Made by a program: the position numbers and the translations under genes. Under the pieces are notes generated by a model. It was given only the letters and a program-made list of their open reading frames with translations. It did not search any database and was not told where the DNA came from. From Caecibacteroides pullorum (GTDB lineage: Bacteria > Bacteroidota > Bacteroidia > Bacteroidales > Bacteroidaceae), in contig NZ_JAAZTS010000003.1 in NCBI RefSeq assembly GCF_019239235.1, forward strand, positions 1-64,000: a stretch of 64,000 nt of DNA, in the 5' to 3' direction. Shown one piece after another: positions 1 to 7,220 of the stretch. Positions within the stretch are counted from its first letter, which is position 1; every line of letters begins with the position of its first letter.

Positions 1-112
1 TATGCGTGCTAAGTGGTCAATGTTATTTGGACCAGAAGGGTCAATCATATTGTGGCCAAAAGGGTCAATTCTTTTTGGCCAAAGGGGTCAAATTTGTTTG
101 GCTTTTCCAGCA
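1..112. mobile_element. Terminal repeat array resembling an IS21-family end
   Basis: Four imperfect direct repeats of about 24 bp run through this stretch, each built as GGTCAAT, a T-rich spacer and GGCC (cores near 15, 39, 63 and 85). Repeated short binding sites of this layout are known at the ends of IS21-family elements, where the transposase binds. The array stops about where recognisable Fic coding sequence begins (near 105-115), so it is probably the right end of an element whose body lies left of the window. No istA or istB gene is inside the window, and the exact junction cannot be fixed here. Confidence 0.45.
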
Positions 113-408
113 GCATTGGAAACATTTACCAGAGTTTCGCAGGAAAGGATGTCTATCCATCGGTGGAAGAGAAAGCTGCCAATCTGCTTTATTTCATCAC
201 CAAGAACCACAGTTTTAACGATGGCAACAAGCGTATAACGTCAGCTTTGTTTCTATACTTCCTCAACCTCAACGGCATCCTGTATGACGGAAAAGGTCAG
301 AAACGCATAGCCGACCATACGCTGGTTGCACTTACAATTATGGTTGCTGAGTCACGCATGGAGGAGAAAGAGATTATGGTCAGTATCGTCATGCACTGTA
401 TCGGATAA
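110..408 (+). pseudogene. C-terminal fragment of a Fic-domain (RhuM-type) protein
   Basis: The reading frame encodes the Fic signature HSFNDGNKRITSALFLYFL, the HxFxDGN(K/R)R motif of Fic/DOC enzymes that transfer AMP or related groups to protein hydroxyls. The surrounding text (IYQSFAGKDVYPSVEEKAAN before it, MVAESRMEEKE after it) resembles the C-terminal Fic domain of RhuM-family virulence proteins. Only about 100 residues remain, whereas the family is usually above 300. Upstream the frame runs into the IS21-like repeats, giving nonsense residues. The gene therefore appears to have lost its N-terminal part through an insertion or recombination. The catalytic loop is intact, so a short expressed fragment cannot be excluded. 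Confidence 0.7.
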
Positions 409-484
409 TTTTTTCCTTTTTCTATAAATCCCATATAAGAAAATATGAATGTTCGTAATTTACCCAACCCGACCACATTGAAAA

Positions 485-570
485 TGAAGATATACTTCGT
501 TTGCCGATGAAGTATATCTTCGTTGGCTGTTGTAGTATATATTAAACTGGCGATGAAGTATATCTTCGTT
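485..570. repeat. 20-bp direct repeats with an inverted partial copy
   Basis: The sequence cgatgaagtatatcttcgtt occurs twice, at 505-524 and 551-570, identical over 20 bp. A 13-bp inverted copy (gaagatatacttc, 486-498) faces the first repeat (509-521) and could form a hairpin. The array sits in the gap between the Fic fragment and the convergent gene ending at 665. It could be a transcription terminator, a protein-binding array or a recombination site. No T-run follows the hairpin, which argues against a simple terminator. Confidence 0.7.
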
Positions 571-664
571 CTCAGAGGGTATATATTGGCCGAATCGAAA
601 TTCAAGGAAATACAACAAAGAAGAAGGTGCTAAAAATTGATCTGCACTTTCTTCTTTGCTATCT

Positions 665-1636
665 TCAAACAGCTTTATTCAATAGCAACATAACTTTTAT
701 TTGTTCACATTCATTATTCTCTACGACAGTACCGAACAGGATATTTTCATATCCCAACCGGTTATGCACCGCTTGACGGAATGTCTCCAGTTCTGTATTA
801 TCCGGCGGATAACAGGAAGAATAGCGGATAAATACAATCGCATGGTCATATCGGCTTAAATCAAGCTGTTGGTATTTTGTCATGGACTCAAGGATATAGT
901 CCAACCGTCCGTTTGTTCCAAGAACAACGGAACAATAATCATACCGGATGCCATACGCAATATCGAACAAAAATTCCACATCGCTACGCTTAAAGCTGCT
1001 GCCCGGAATGGTAAGCATCTGTATGAGCGTTTCCCGTTTTGCCATGACCTCAAGATATTCTTCGCGCTTGTCTTGACGGTATTTCCGTTTTTTCTTGCTG
1101 CGGTTCATCGGCTTGTTACAAAACTTGAATGGGAAATGTGCAATGGTCAGCCGTGCACCGTCTTCATCCCTTGCACGGAACTTGCGAGGGGTCTGATGCT
1201 TCCACATGCTTTCTTCCAACTTGTCCAATGCCACTTCGTAACGATTCAGCGGCTTCCGCCTGCCGAACATCTTGGAGAATGTGTCTTCACGATCTACGGG
1301 TGAGAAACCATAGAAAGTGATTTCCCACAGGCAGCGCATGGCAAGTTCTTCCATATTGAGCTGCATGCCGTTGGGAAAAACAAATTCTTTAGCCAATTCT
1401 TTCTCCCATACATTATCGTCCAAGAAGTTTACCTGTGTGATTTTTGTTCCGTCTTCTCTTGTTGTCGTTATTATGGTAACTTCCCCTCTATAATCCTTGT
1501 CCGGTTCCATGTTCCTAAGAATATCGTATGCTTCACGGAAGGCATAGATGTTATCCAAATTCTTCTTTTCCCATTTCTCCAGATACGGGAGAAGGCTGTC
1601 GAAGTCAACCTTCATGATAAGTTCTTTCAGTGTCAT
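665..1636 (-). CDS. Uncharacterised Bacteroides-type protein, long form
   Basis: This 323-residue protein has no domain I can name with confidence; it may belong to one of the DUF families seen only in Bacteroidales. Its N-terminal half (MTLKELI..VDFDSLLPYLEKW, then CLWEITFYGF near residue 107) is clearly related to the gene at 3093-3545 (MTFKDLL..FSFDEIAPAFKTLW, LLWEITYYGG), so the two are paralogues. The long form adds a basic stretch (NRSKKKRKYRQDKREEY) and a C-terminal domain of about 130 residues. It shows no signal peptide or membrane segment and is presumably cytoplasmic. The start overlaps the end of the DprA-like gene by 32 bp, so both are probably co-transcribed. A second in-frame ATG at 1615 is an alternative start. 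Confidence 0.75.
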   Translation of the reverse strand: MTLKELIMKVDFDSLLPYLEKWEKKNLDNIYAFREAYDILRNMEPDKDYRGEVTIITTTREDGTKITQVNFLDDNVWEKELAKEFVFPNGMQLNMEELAMRCLWEITFYGFSPVDREDTFSKMFGRRKPLNRYEVALDKLEESMWKHQTPRKFRARDEDGARLTIAHFPFKFCNKPMNRSKKKRKYRQDKREEYLEVMAKRETLIQMLTIPGSSFKRSDVEFLFDIAYGIRYDYCSVVLGTNGRLDYILESMTKYQQLDLSRYDHAIVFIRYSSCYPPDNTELETFRQAVHNRLGYENILFGTVVENNECEQIKVMLLLNKAV

Positions 1637-2585
1637 TTTTGATGTCGTTTATTGTTAGTTGATAAGATTGATTCAGCGTAATGTTTTGTTCCGGTCGGAG
1701 AGGAATGGCAAGATTATAGTCTAGTAAGAATTTGTTGCCGGAGTTTAGTTCATCCCATGTGTCATACTCCACCGCATAAATGTCGTTCTCCCAACCAAAG
1801 AAATCACCGTCATATTCCTGTGCGAAGCGCACGGCATACATGGTTCCGCTGATAATGGGGCATTGCGCCACAATGACCGATTGGGTCAAAGCCACTTGCA
1901 TACGGCATCGGGCAACCAGCCTCGTAGGGTTTGCCTTCATGCCGAACGGATGTTCGGACACGATAGTTCCACCTTTTGCCACGATTTCCTCCTGTAAGGT
2001 TTTGTTTACTTTTGGATGTGTGATGTCCAATCCGGAAGCGACAATGGCGATAGTCTGCCCCTCCGCATCAAGACAACCCCGATGCGCCGCCGTGTCGCAT
2101 CCCAATGCAAGACCGCTGATTACCACATGGTCTTGCCCGCCTATCTGCTTGCCAAACCGATAAGCTGCGTCCAAACCTTCAGCATCGGCTGCACGGGCAC
2201 CGATAATGGTCACTGTATCGTTCCGGTTGAGCAATTCCAAATTGCCTGATACATGAATGAGAGGTGGGGTGTCATTGCATAGATTCCTGAAATGGTAAGG
2301 ATAATCGACTGCATAATACGGAATAGTGATAACTCCTGCTTTAGCCTGCCTGTCCAATATCCGTTTCGCTTTGTCAAGCTCACGAGTGGCTTTTGCTGCC
2401 GTCCTTTTTAGCTGTTCGTTAACTTCGGGATTAACTCTTTCTATTATTTGCCGGGAAGAATATCCCAGCAGTTGCAAGCAAAGCAATTCTTCCACTGAAA
2501 GACATGAGGCTTTCCATTCGGTTTCTTCTTCTTTCCTTTTCTCAATTCTTCCTTTCAGAATGTCTGGCAAATCAAAATCTTCCAT
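1605..2585 (-). CDS. DprA/Smf-like DNA-processing protein (accessory variant)
   Basis: The 326-residue product has the Rossmann-like core of DprA/Smf, the single-strand DNA-binding protein that loads RecA during transformation. Visible marks are TIIGARAADAEG (126-137), SGLALGCDTAAHRG (157-170) and IVSEHPFGMKANPTR (208-222), matching the family's GxR, SGxAxGID and SE.PPG blocks. The usual RNR motif is changed to RCRMQ, the N-terminal HhH/SAM domain is replaced by an unrelated charged helix region, and the C-terminal winged helix is absent. This points to an accessory rather than the housekeeping copy; DprA-like proteins also occur in defence and mobile contexts. I chose ATG at 2585 because residues further upstream overlap the divergent gene and lack family similarity. 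Confidence 0.8.
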   Translation of the reverse strand: MEDFDLPDILKGRIEKRKEEETEWKASCLSVEELLCLQLLGYSSRQIIERVNPEVNEQLKRTAAKATRELDKAKRILDRQAKAGVITIPYYAVDYPYHFRNLCNDTPPLIHVSGNLELLNRNDTVTIIGARAADAEGLDAAYRFGKQIGGQDHVVISGLALGCDTAAHRGCLDAEGQTIAIVASGLDITHPKVNKTLQEEIVAKGGTIVSEHPFGMKANPTRLVARCRMQVALTQSVIVAQCPIISGTMYAVRFAQEYDGDFFGWENDIYAVEYDTWDELNSGNKFLLDYNLAIPLRPEQNITLNQSYQLTINDIKNDTERTYHEG

Positions 2586-2706
2586 AATAAGTTTTTGCTT
2601 GCAAAAGAAATCATTAAATGTGCTGAATTGAAGCATAGGCAAATTATTTTTCTGTTCTGCCACGATTTGGCATTTAGCGCGAATACCTTTGCAAAAAACA
2701 GAAGGT

Positions 2707-3072
2707 ATGAACAAGACACCGGCATGGAAAGAAAAAGCGTGGAAAGCCAAATGCCACGAGGGATATGCGGAAGTATCGTATGAAGACGTATGGTCTTTGG
2801 ACACACGTTTGGCAAGGATTATCGCCAACCATCTTCGGGCTTTCTTGAAGGCAGAAAAAGGGCCATACGGCGGTACACCGGGCAACATCATTGAAAAGCA
2901 TGGAGAAGACAAAGGCTATGCGGAATGGCTGAACATCATCCGCAAGATGATTTATGCTTTCGAGGAGTACCAGCGTACAGACCAATGGAGCGAGGAAGAT
3001 GCGGAGAAGCGGAAACGCATCCGTGAAGGCATGAAACTCTTCATCGACCATTACGGAGATTTGTGGATATAA
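2707..3072 (+). CDS. Small uncharacterised protein
   Basis: The 121-residue protein is hydrophilic and helix-rich, with no signal peptide or membrane segment and no family I recognise. Notable blocks are YEDVWSLDTRLARIIANHLR and a glycine-rich turn (KGPYGGTPGN) followed by a long amphipathic helix ending in LFIDHYGDLWI. An earlier in-frame ATG lies at 2689, but 2707 is preferred because residues before it look non-conserved. The gene diverges from the DprA-like gene, sharing the 120-bp gap, and is followed after 20 bp by the next gene. It appears to be the first member of a small four-gene accessory operon. Confidence 0.6.
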   Translation: MNKTPAWKEKAWKAKCHEGYAEVSYEDVWSLDTRLARIIANHLRAFLKAEKGPYGGTPGNIIEKHGEDKGYAEWLNIIRKMIYAFEEYQRTDQWSEEDAEKRKRIREGMKLFIDHYGDLWI

Positions 3073-3092
3073 TAATTTTAATTTTTTGCAAT

Positions 3093-3545
3093 ATGACATT
3101 CAAAGATTTATTGGAACAATTCAGTTTTGACGAGATAGCCCCGGCGTTCAAAACTTTGTGGCAACGGAATGCGCCGGAACAGGCCGCACGACTTGACATG
3201 GAGGGCTGGCGAAAAATCTATCATTCGATACAGGAGATAAAACCGGTGCATTCCCCTTACTATATCCGTTTGGGGTATCGTTGGGAGGGTTGCATACCAA
3301 TGGTGGACATGAACTGTTCTGTCTATGCAAAAGAAGACAATGCACTATGCTATCCCCTCTCGAATCACTCACATTGGGCAGAAAGTGTCGGTATGGAAAT
3401 CGTAATAGGGGAAGACGTAAAAATCGCTCCGAAAGAGTTGGTTGCCGGATTGCTTTGGGAAATCACATACTATGGCGGTACGGAGGCGATGTCGAATGAA
3501 AATCAGGAACGTTTTTTTAATCGGAGTAGGAATGCCAATAAATAA
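3093..3545 (+). CDS. Uncharacterised Bacteroides-type protein, short paralogue
   Basis: The 150-residue protein corresponds to the N-terminal half of the long protein at 665-1636: both begin MT(F/L)K(D/E)L(L/I), continue F(D/S)..xP...W, and share a (L/C)LWEIT(Y/F)YG motif near residues 122-130. The C-terminal domain of the long form is missing. Its function is unknown. The start ATG at 3093 is chosen because homology with the paralogue begins exactly there. It lies 20 bp after the preceding gene and overlaps the small membrane-protein reading frame that follows. Confidence 0.65.
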   Translation: MTFKDLLEQFSFDEIAPAFKTLWQRNAPEQAARLDMEGWRKIYHSIQEIKPVHSPYYIRLGYRWEGCIPMVDMNCSVYAKEDNALCYPLSNHSHWAESVGMEIVIGEDVKIAPKELVAGLLWEITYYGGTEAMSNENQERFFNRSRNANK

Positions 3546-3657
3546 ACGAAGGGTATTTACCGCCATACTAATCGGATTGGCTATGGCCGTTGTGCTTTAT
3601 TACATCGTCCACTCGTGTGGCGGCATGTCAGAAGAACGGTGGATAAGAATCTTTTAA
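3532..3657 (+). CDS. Putative 41-residue single-pass membrane peptide
   Basis: A short frame starting MPINKRR, with the hydrophobic core VFTAILIGLAMAVVLYYIVH, predicts one transmembrane helix with a basic cytoplasmic N-terminus and a short polar tail. The start codon is preceded by GGAGTAGG, one of the few good Shine-Dalgarno-like sequences in the window. It overlaps the end of the previous gene by 14 bp, a layout typical of translational coupling, and ends 11 bp before the next start. An earlier ATG at 3496 would extend it by 12 residues. Function is unknown; it could be a toxin-like or holin-like peptide or simply a small anchor. Confidence 0.4.
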   Translation: MPINKRRVFTAILIGLAMAVVLYYIVHSCGGMSEERWIRIF

Positions 3658-3668
3658 TTATCATTAAA

Positions 3669-4559
3669 ATGGAAACAACCAACGAAATCTTTTTCAGCGA
3701 GCATGGATTGACCTCTACTTCGGCATCCCATCTGGCGGATATCGCACAAGAAGTCATAGCCGGTTGTGAGGCAAAACTGAAAAATTTGACCTTTGTCACT
3801 ACAAAAGTCGATATTGTAGGCTCTGCTTCCGAATCGGGCAAGACCGTCAACATCGGCTATGATGAAAAAATGTTGGAGCAAGTGCGCCCGCTTTTGGAGG
3901 AAATTTCTTCTATGAACGCTTTCTGCGCTTGGATGAGGGAAGCGGTCAAAGCCAAAGACAAGGAACTGAAACGGGTTGCCAATCAGACTTTTGAGGAATG
4001 GTGTACAGACAAAGGGATTGAACTCCCTTCCAAACCGAAGTATCCGGAAGAGACCAAGGAAGCGGATATAATTTCGCTGCTGAACATCAAAGAACGTAAC
4101 CGTTATTTCCAACTGGAAGCCGTGGCCGCTACCATTGGCAAATATATTCATCCGGGCGGCGCGTTCTCTGCTGCCCGTGAAGAATTGCAAAATAAAATGG
4201 TGAAACCTTATAGCACGGACGGCAATGGGAAAGACACGCTGATTTATGCGCATACTCCATCCGTAAACCCGCAAAAGGTGGAAGACGTGTTCTTTGAACT
4301 TCAGAAATGGCATCGCCAAAATGAACGTGAGCTGAACAGGATGAAGTTTGCCATCAAGAAACAAGCGGAAAAGAAGACCTTGGAGGACATCCAGCAATTC
4401 AAGCAGGCATTGGAACAGGAGAAACAGCGTCACATGCAGCTTTTTACCCAATACAAAGAGTGGCAATTGGAAGAACGGGAACGTATTTCCCGCTTGAAGA
4501 TTGTGGTGCCGGAAGCCTTGCAAGATACTTATGAGAGATTGAATAAATTGGAAGAATAA
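3669..4559 (+). CDS. Uncharacterised coiled-coil protein
   Basis: The 296-residue product is soluble and highly charged. The N-terminal 90 residues (TSTSASHLADIAQEVIAGCE...) look like a compact helical domain. The C-terminal third, from about residue 205, is a long Glu/Lys/Gln-rich coiled coil (KKQAEKKTLEDIQQFKQALE). I recognise no catalytic motif. ATG at 3669 is preferred over the more upstream in-frame start at 3615, which would overlap the preceding small gene and encode unconserved residues. The gene closes the small accessory operon that begins at 2707. Confidence 0.65.
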   Translation: METTNEIFFSEHGLTSTSASHLADIAQEVIAGCEAKLKNLTFVTTKVDIVGSASESGKTVNIGYDEKMLEQVRPLLEEISSMNAFCAWMREAVKAKDKELKRVANQTFEEWCTDKGIELPSKPKYPEETKEADIISLLNIKERNRYFQLEAVAATIGKYIHPGGAFSAAREELQNKMVKPYSTDGNGKDTLIYAHTPSVNPQKVEDVFFELQKWHRQNERELNRMKFAIKKQAEKKTLEDIQQFKQALEQEKQRHMQLFTQYKEWQLEERERISRLKIVVPEALQDTYERLNKLEE

Positions 4560-5067
4560 AACAAGGTGTTGTGAACCTGCTTCTCAATGGAAGCTAATCA
4601 TGGCTTTGATGGAACGGGAGCTGTCAGTCCTATTGTGTGTGAAAAGTACGAAGGTACAAGGTATGTCAAATAAAAAAAACGGCGGATGTAGCTAATGCCT
4701 GTATGATGCACATCCGGTCTGAGCCTTTGCCGTAGTCTTTGTCTGTGTCTTGATGTTCCGGAATGGACATCGTTCGGACAGCTCCGTTCCTAACTTGAAA
4801 TATCTGGTCTGTATATGGAATCATTAAGAAATGCGATACAACATCCCAAAGAACCATTCACTCTTGTTGAGAAAATTAAGATATGCCTGTTGTCTGTCTT
4901 TTTGTGTATAGGTCTGATGGCTCATATTTGTATGAGAATGTTAGGAATAAGAAAAACATCAGCTTGTCATCCAATGTCTCTTGTCAGATTGTTTGGGAAT
5001 AAACGGAGGAATTAGTGTCATCCGTTATTCAGGTTGCCCGACTTCGGAGGTGCAACCAGCGGCAAGG

Positions 5068-5217
5068 CTTTCGGGGAGTAACCCGAAAGGTTTCGAGTAA
5101 CTCGAAACATACCTTGCTGCTGCCACTTTTCGGCAGTAACCGAAAAGCCTTCGGGTAACCCGAAGGACACCTTGCTGTGCTTTTGAGAGCACAAGAAATC
5201 CGTCAATAAACGGATTT
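5068..5217. repeat. Cluster of six consecutive hairpins, GTAA-type loops
   Basis: Five perfect 8-bp-stem inverted repeats and one 6-bp one follow each other: 5068-5089 (CTTTCGGG), 5090-5108 (GTTTCGAG), 5126-5147 (CTTTTCGG), 5148-5166 (CCTTCGGG), 5176-5193 (TGTGCT) and 5196-5217 (AAATCCGT). Loops of the first four contain TAA (TAA alone or nGTAA forms); the last has CAATAA. The spacer ACCTTGCTG occurs after the second and, with one change, after the fourth. Arrays like this suggest a protein-recognised or single-strand-folding site such as an origin of transfer or a folded RNA. The assignment to mobilisation is inference. Confidence 0.75.
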
Positions 5218-5774
5218 GAACAAGTGTTGTTATTTCGGCTTTCAAAGCATCGTTTCCCGATGCCCAAGCTGCCCAAAAGAAGAAAGGGAATAGGGCGGTG
5301 TGTAAGCCTGCACCTTATTGAGATTACAGGGAACAAAGCCGGATTTTCATCCTTCTGAAAAACAGACAATAGTGTCAATTCGATGTCGATATGTGCCAAT
5401 CACAGCCCAAACTGACATTAGACTAATAAGGAAATGCTATTTTGAGCAAATACATCCTCGCTTGTTTACAAACTCGGCGAACCAATGGTTTGCTAAAACA
5501 ATGAAGAACATAACCCGACAACCAAGAAAGTAATTCAATGCAGATAGGAAGCAACATAGTTTCAATGATATGCTGGTTTGCTGTCGTGCTGTTGTGCTGG
5601 TTTACAACAGCGAAACTTCAAATAAAGGTATCAGCAATGGAGTGCGGATTTAGAGGAGTAGAGTTCAGAGGAAGTAAATCGGTGGTACAATGAGTTCGCC
5701 TTTCAATGTGGCGATATCAAAGGAATAATTGAAATGAAAACATCCTGAAATTCTTTCTAATCCAAGAAAATGTG

Positions 5775-5782
5775 TATATTTG
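5775..5782 (+). promoter_or_regulatory. -7 box TATATTTG before the AAA/DUF4143 gene
   Basis: TATATTTG matches the Bacteroides -7 consensus TAnnTTTG and lies 62 bp upstream of the ATPase start at 5845. I see no good TTTG at the -33 position (around 5751-5755), so the promoter may be weak or activator dependent. Confidence 0.5.
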
Positions 5783-5844
5783 CAGATATAATAATCTTGA
5801 ATACGTGAAATATTAATTAGGCAATAAAGGTGAATAGGTGAATT

Positions 5845-7215
5845 ATGAAAAGAAAGATATATGATAAACTGTTGGAATGGAAGAAAAACCATAAGGGTGA
5901 TACTGCCCTTTTGATAGAAGGAGCCAGGCGTATAGGGAAAAGTTATATCGTGGAAGAATTTGCACGCAAAGAATACGAGTCTTACATTCTGGTGGACTTC
6001 AGCAAGGTAAATCCTCAGGTAATGGAGTTTTTCAACCTTTATCTGGATGACCTCGATATGCTTTTCATGAATCTGGAACTTTACTTCAGGCGGAAACTTA
6101 CTCCCCGCCAGACGAAAGGCGAGGAAGCCCGTTCCTTGGTCATATTCGACGAAGTACAGTTCTGCCCCCGTGCCCGTGCAGCCATCAAGCACTTGGTTGC
6201 AGACAGGCGTTATGACTATATTGAGACTGGCTCGCTTATTTCCATTAAAAAGAATGTCAAGGACATCATGTTGCCATCCGAAGAACATGCCATTGAAATG
6301 TTTCCGATGGACTTTGAGGAATTCCTGTGGGCAATGGGTGATGAAATGCTGATGTCTTACATCCGGATGCGGTTTGACAAACGTCTTCCGATGGAGGCTT
6401 TCCACCGCCGGGCAATGGACTATTTCCGGCAATATCTGATTGTCGGAGGAATGCCACAGGCAGTACAGAAATATGTGGAAACGCGGGATTTTGAAAAGGT
6501 GGATGAGGTGAAGCGCGATATATTGGCTCTTTACCGCAATGACATTCACAAATATGCGGACAATCAGGAAACGAAAGTTGCCGCTATCTTTGAGGAGATT
6601 CCGGGGCAATTGCAGAAACACGAAAAGAAGTTTGTCTTATCCGCATTGCAGAGTGAAGCCCGTATGCGTGATTATTCACAGGCTTTCTTTTGGCTGAGTG
6701 ACGCTAAAATAATTAACTGTTGTTATAATTCGACCGAACCGAGTATCGGCTTGAAACTAAATGAAGAACGTACAACGCTGAAATGTTATATGGGTGATAC
6801 CGGGCTGCTCATCAGCCACGCCTTTGACGAACGTGGAATCGTAAGTGCGGACCTTTACCGTAAACTGATGTTTGACAAGCTGGAAGTAAACGAAGGTATG
6901 TTGGTGGAGAACATTGTGGCGCAAATGCTTCGGGCGACAGGACACAAACTCTACTTTTTCAGCAACAGTTCCCGGACATCAGCCGAAGACCGTATGGAAA
7001 TTGATTTCCTGATAGCCAAACCTATAACGACCAGCAGGCATAACATTTCACCTATTGAGGTAAAATCCGGACAGCGCTACACACTGAACTCGTTGAGGAA
7101 GTGTATCGCCAAATACGGCTCCCAGTTATCCACGCCCTACGTGCTTCACGATAAGGATATGAAAATAGAAGATGGGATTGTGTATATGCCTTTATATATG
7201 ACACCATTGCTTTGA
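5845..7215 (+). CDS. AAA-family ATPase with DUF4143 domain
   Basis: The 456-residue protein has an N-terminal AAA_14-type ATPase with Walker A GARRIGKS (26-33) and Walker B LVIFDEVQ (98-105). An arginine-rich sensor region follows, then a C-terminal DUF4143 region. Near residues 385-410 it reads MEIDFLI...ISPIEVKSG, which fits the D..ExK arrangement of the nuclease-like fold common in this family. Such proteins are abundant in Bacteroidetes; a general role is not established, though many sit in accessory or defence regions. The stop at 7213-7215 is only 5 bp before the primase-helicase start, so the two genes are likely one operon. There are no membrane segments. Confidence 0.85.
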   Translation: MKRKIYDKLLEWKKNHKGDTALLIEGARRIGKSYIVEEFARKEYESYILVDFSKVNPQVMEFFNLYLDDLDMLFMNLELYFRRKLTPRQTKGEEARSLVIFDEVQFCPRARAAIKHLVADRRYDYIETGSLISIKKNVKDIMLPSEEHAIEMFPMDFEEFLWAMGDEMLMSYIRMRFDKRLPMEAFHRRAMDYFRQYLIVGGMPQAVQKYVETRDFEKVDEVKRDILALYRNDIHKYADNQETKVAAIFEEIPGQLQKHEKKFVLSALQSEARMRDYSQAFFWLSDAKIINCCYNSTEPSIGLKLNEERTTLKCYMGDTGLLISHAFDERGIVSADLYRKLMFDKLEVNEGMLVENIVAQMLRATGHKLYFFSNSSRTSAEDRMEIDFLIAKPITTSRHNISPIEVKSGQRYTLNSLRKCIAKYGSQLSTPYVLHDKDMKIEDGIVYMPLYMTPLL

Positions 7216-7220
7216 ATGAT

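Larger units (their letters stand above)
4560..5844. other. 1.3-kb stretch without a convincing gene
   Basis: No reading frame here has a recognisable product or convincing coding character. The best candidate, 4815-5015 on the plus strand (66 residues with one hydrophobic segment), has no visible family and poor start context. The main content is the hairpin cluster at 5068-5217. A -7-like box TATATTTG at 5775-5782 lies 62 bp before the ATPase gene at 5845 and probably drives it. Such long structured non-coding stretches are common around mobilisation regions of Bacteroides conjugative elements, but I see no relaxase here. Confidence 0.6.

Noticed and set aside
3654-4523. Open frame of 289 codons antisense to the coiled-coil gene
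   Set aside because: Shadow of the plus-strand gene; no signal peptide or family pattern.
4815-5015. 66-codon frame with one hydrophobic segment
   Set aside because: No recognisable family, poor context and location in a non-coding, hairpin-rich stretch.
5018-5399. Minus-strand frames of 75 and 124 codons across the hairpin cluster
   Set aside because: The sequence is dominated by inverted repeats, so the open frames are by-products of structured non-coding DNA.
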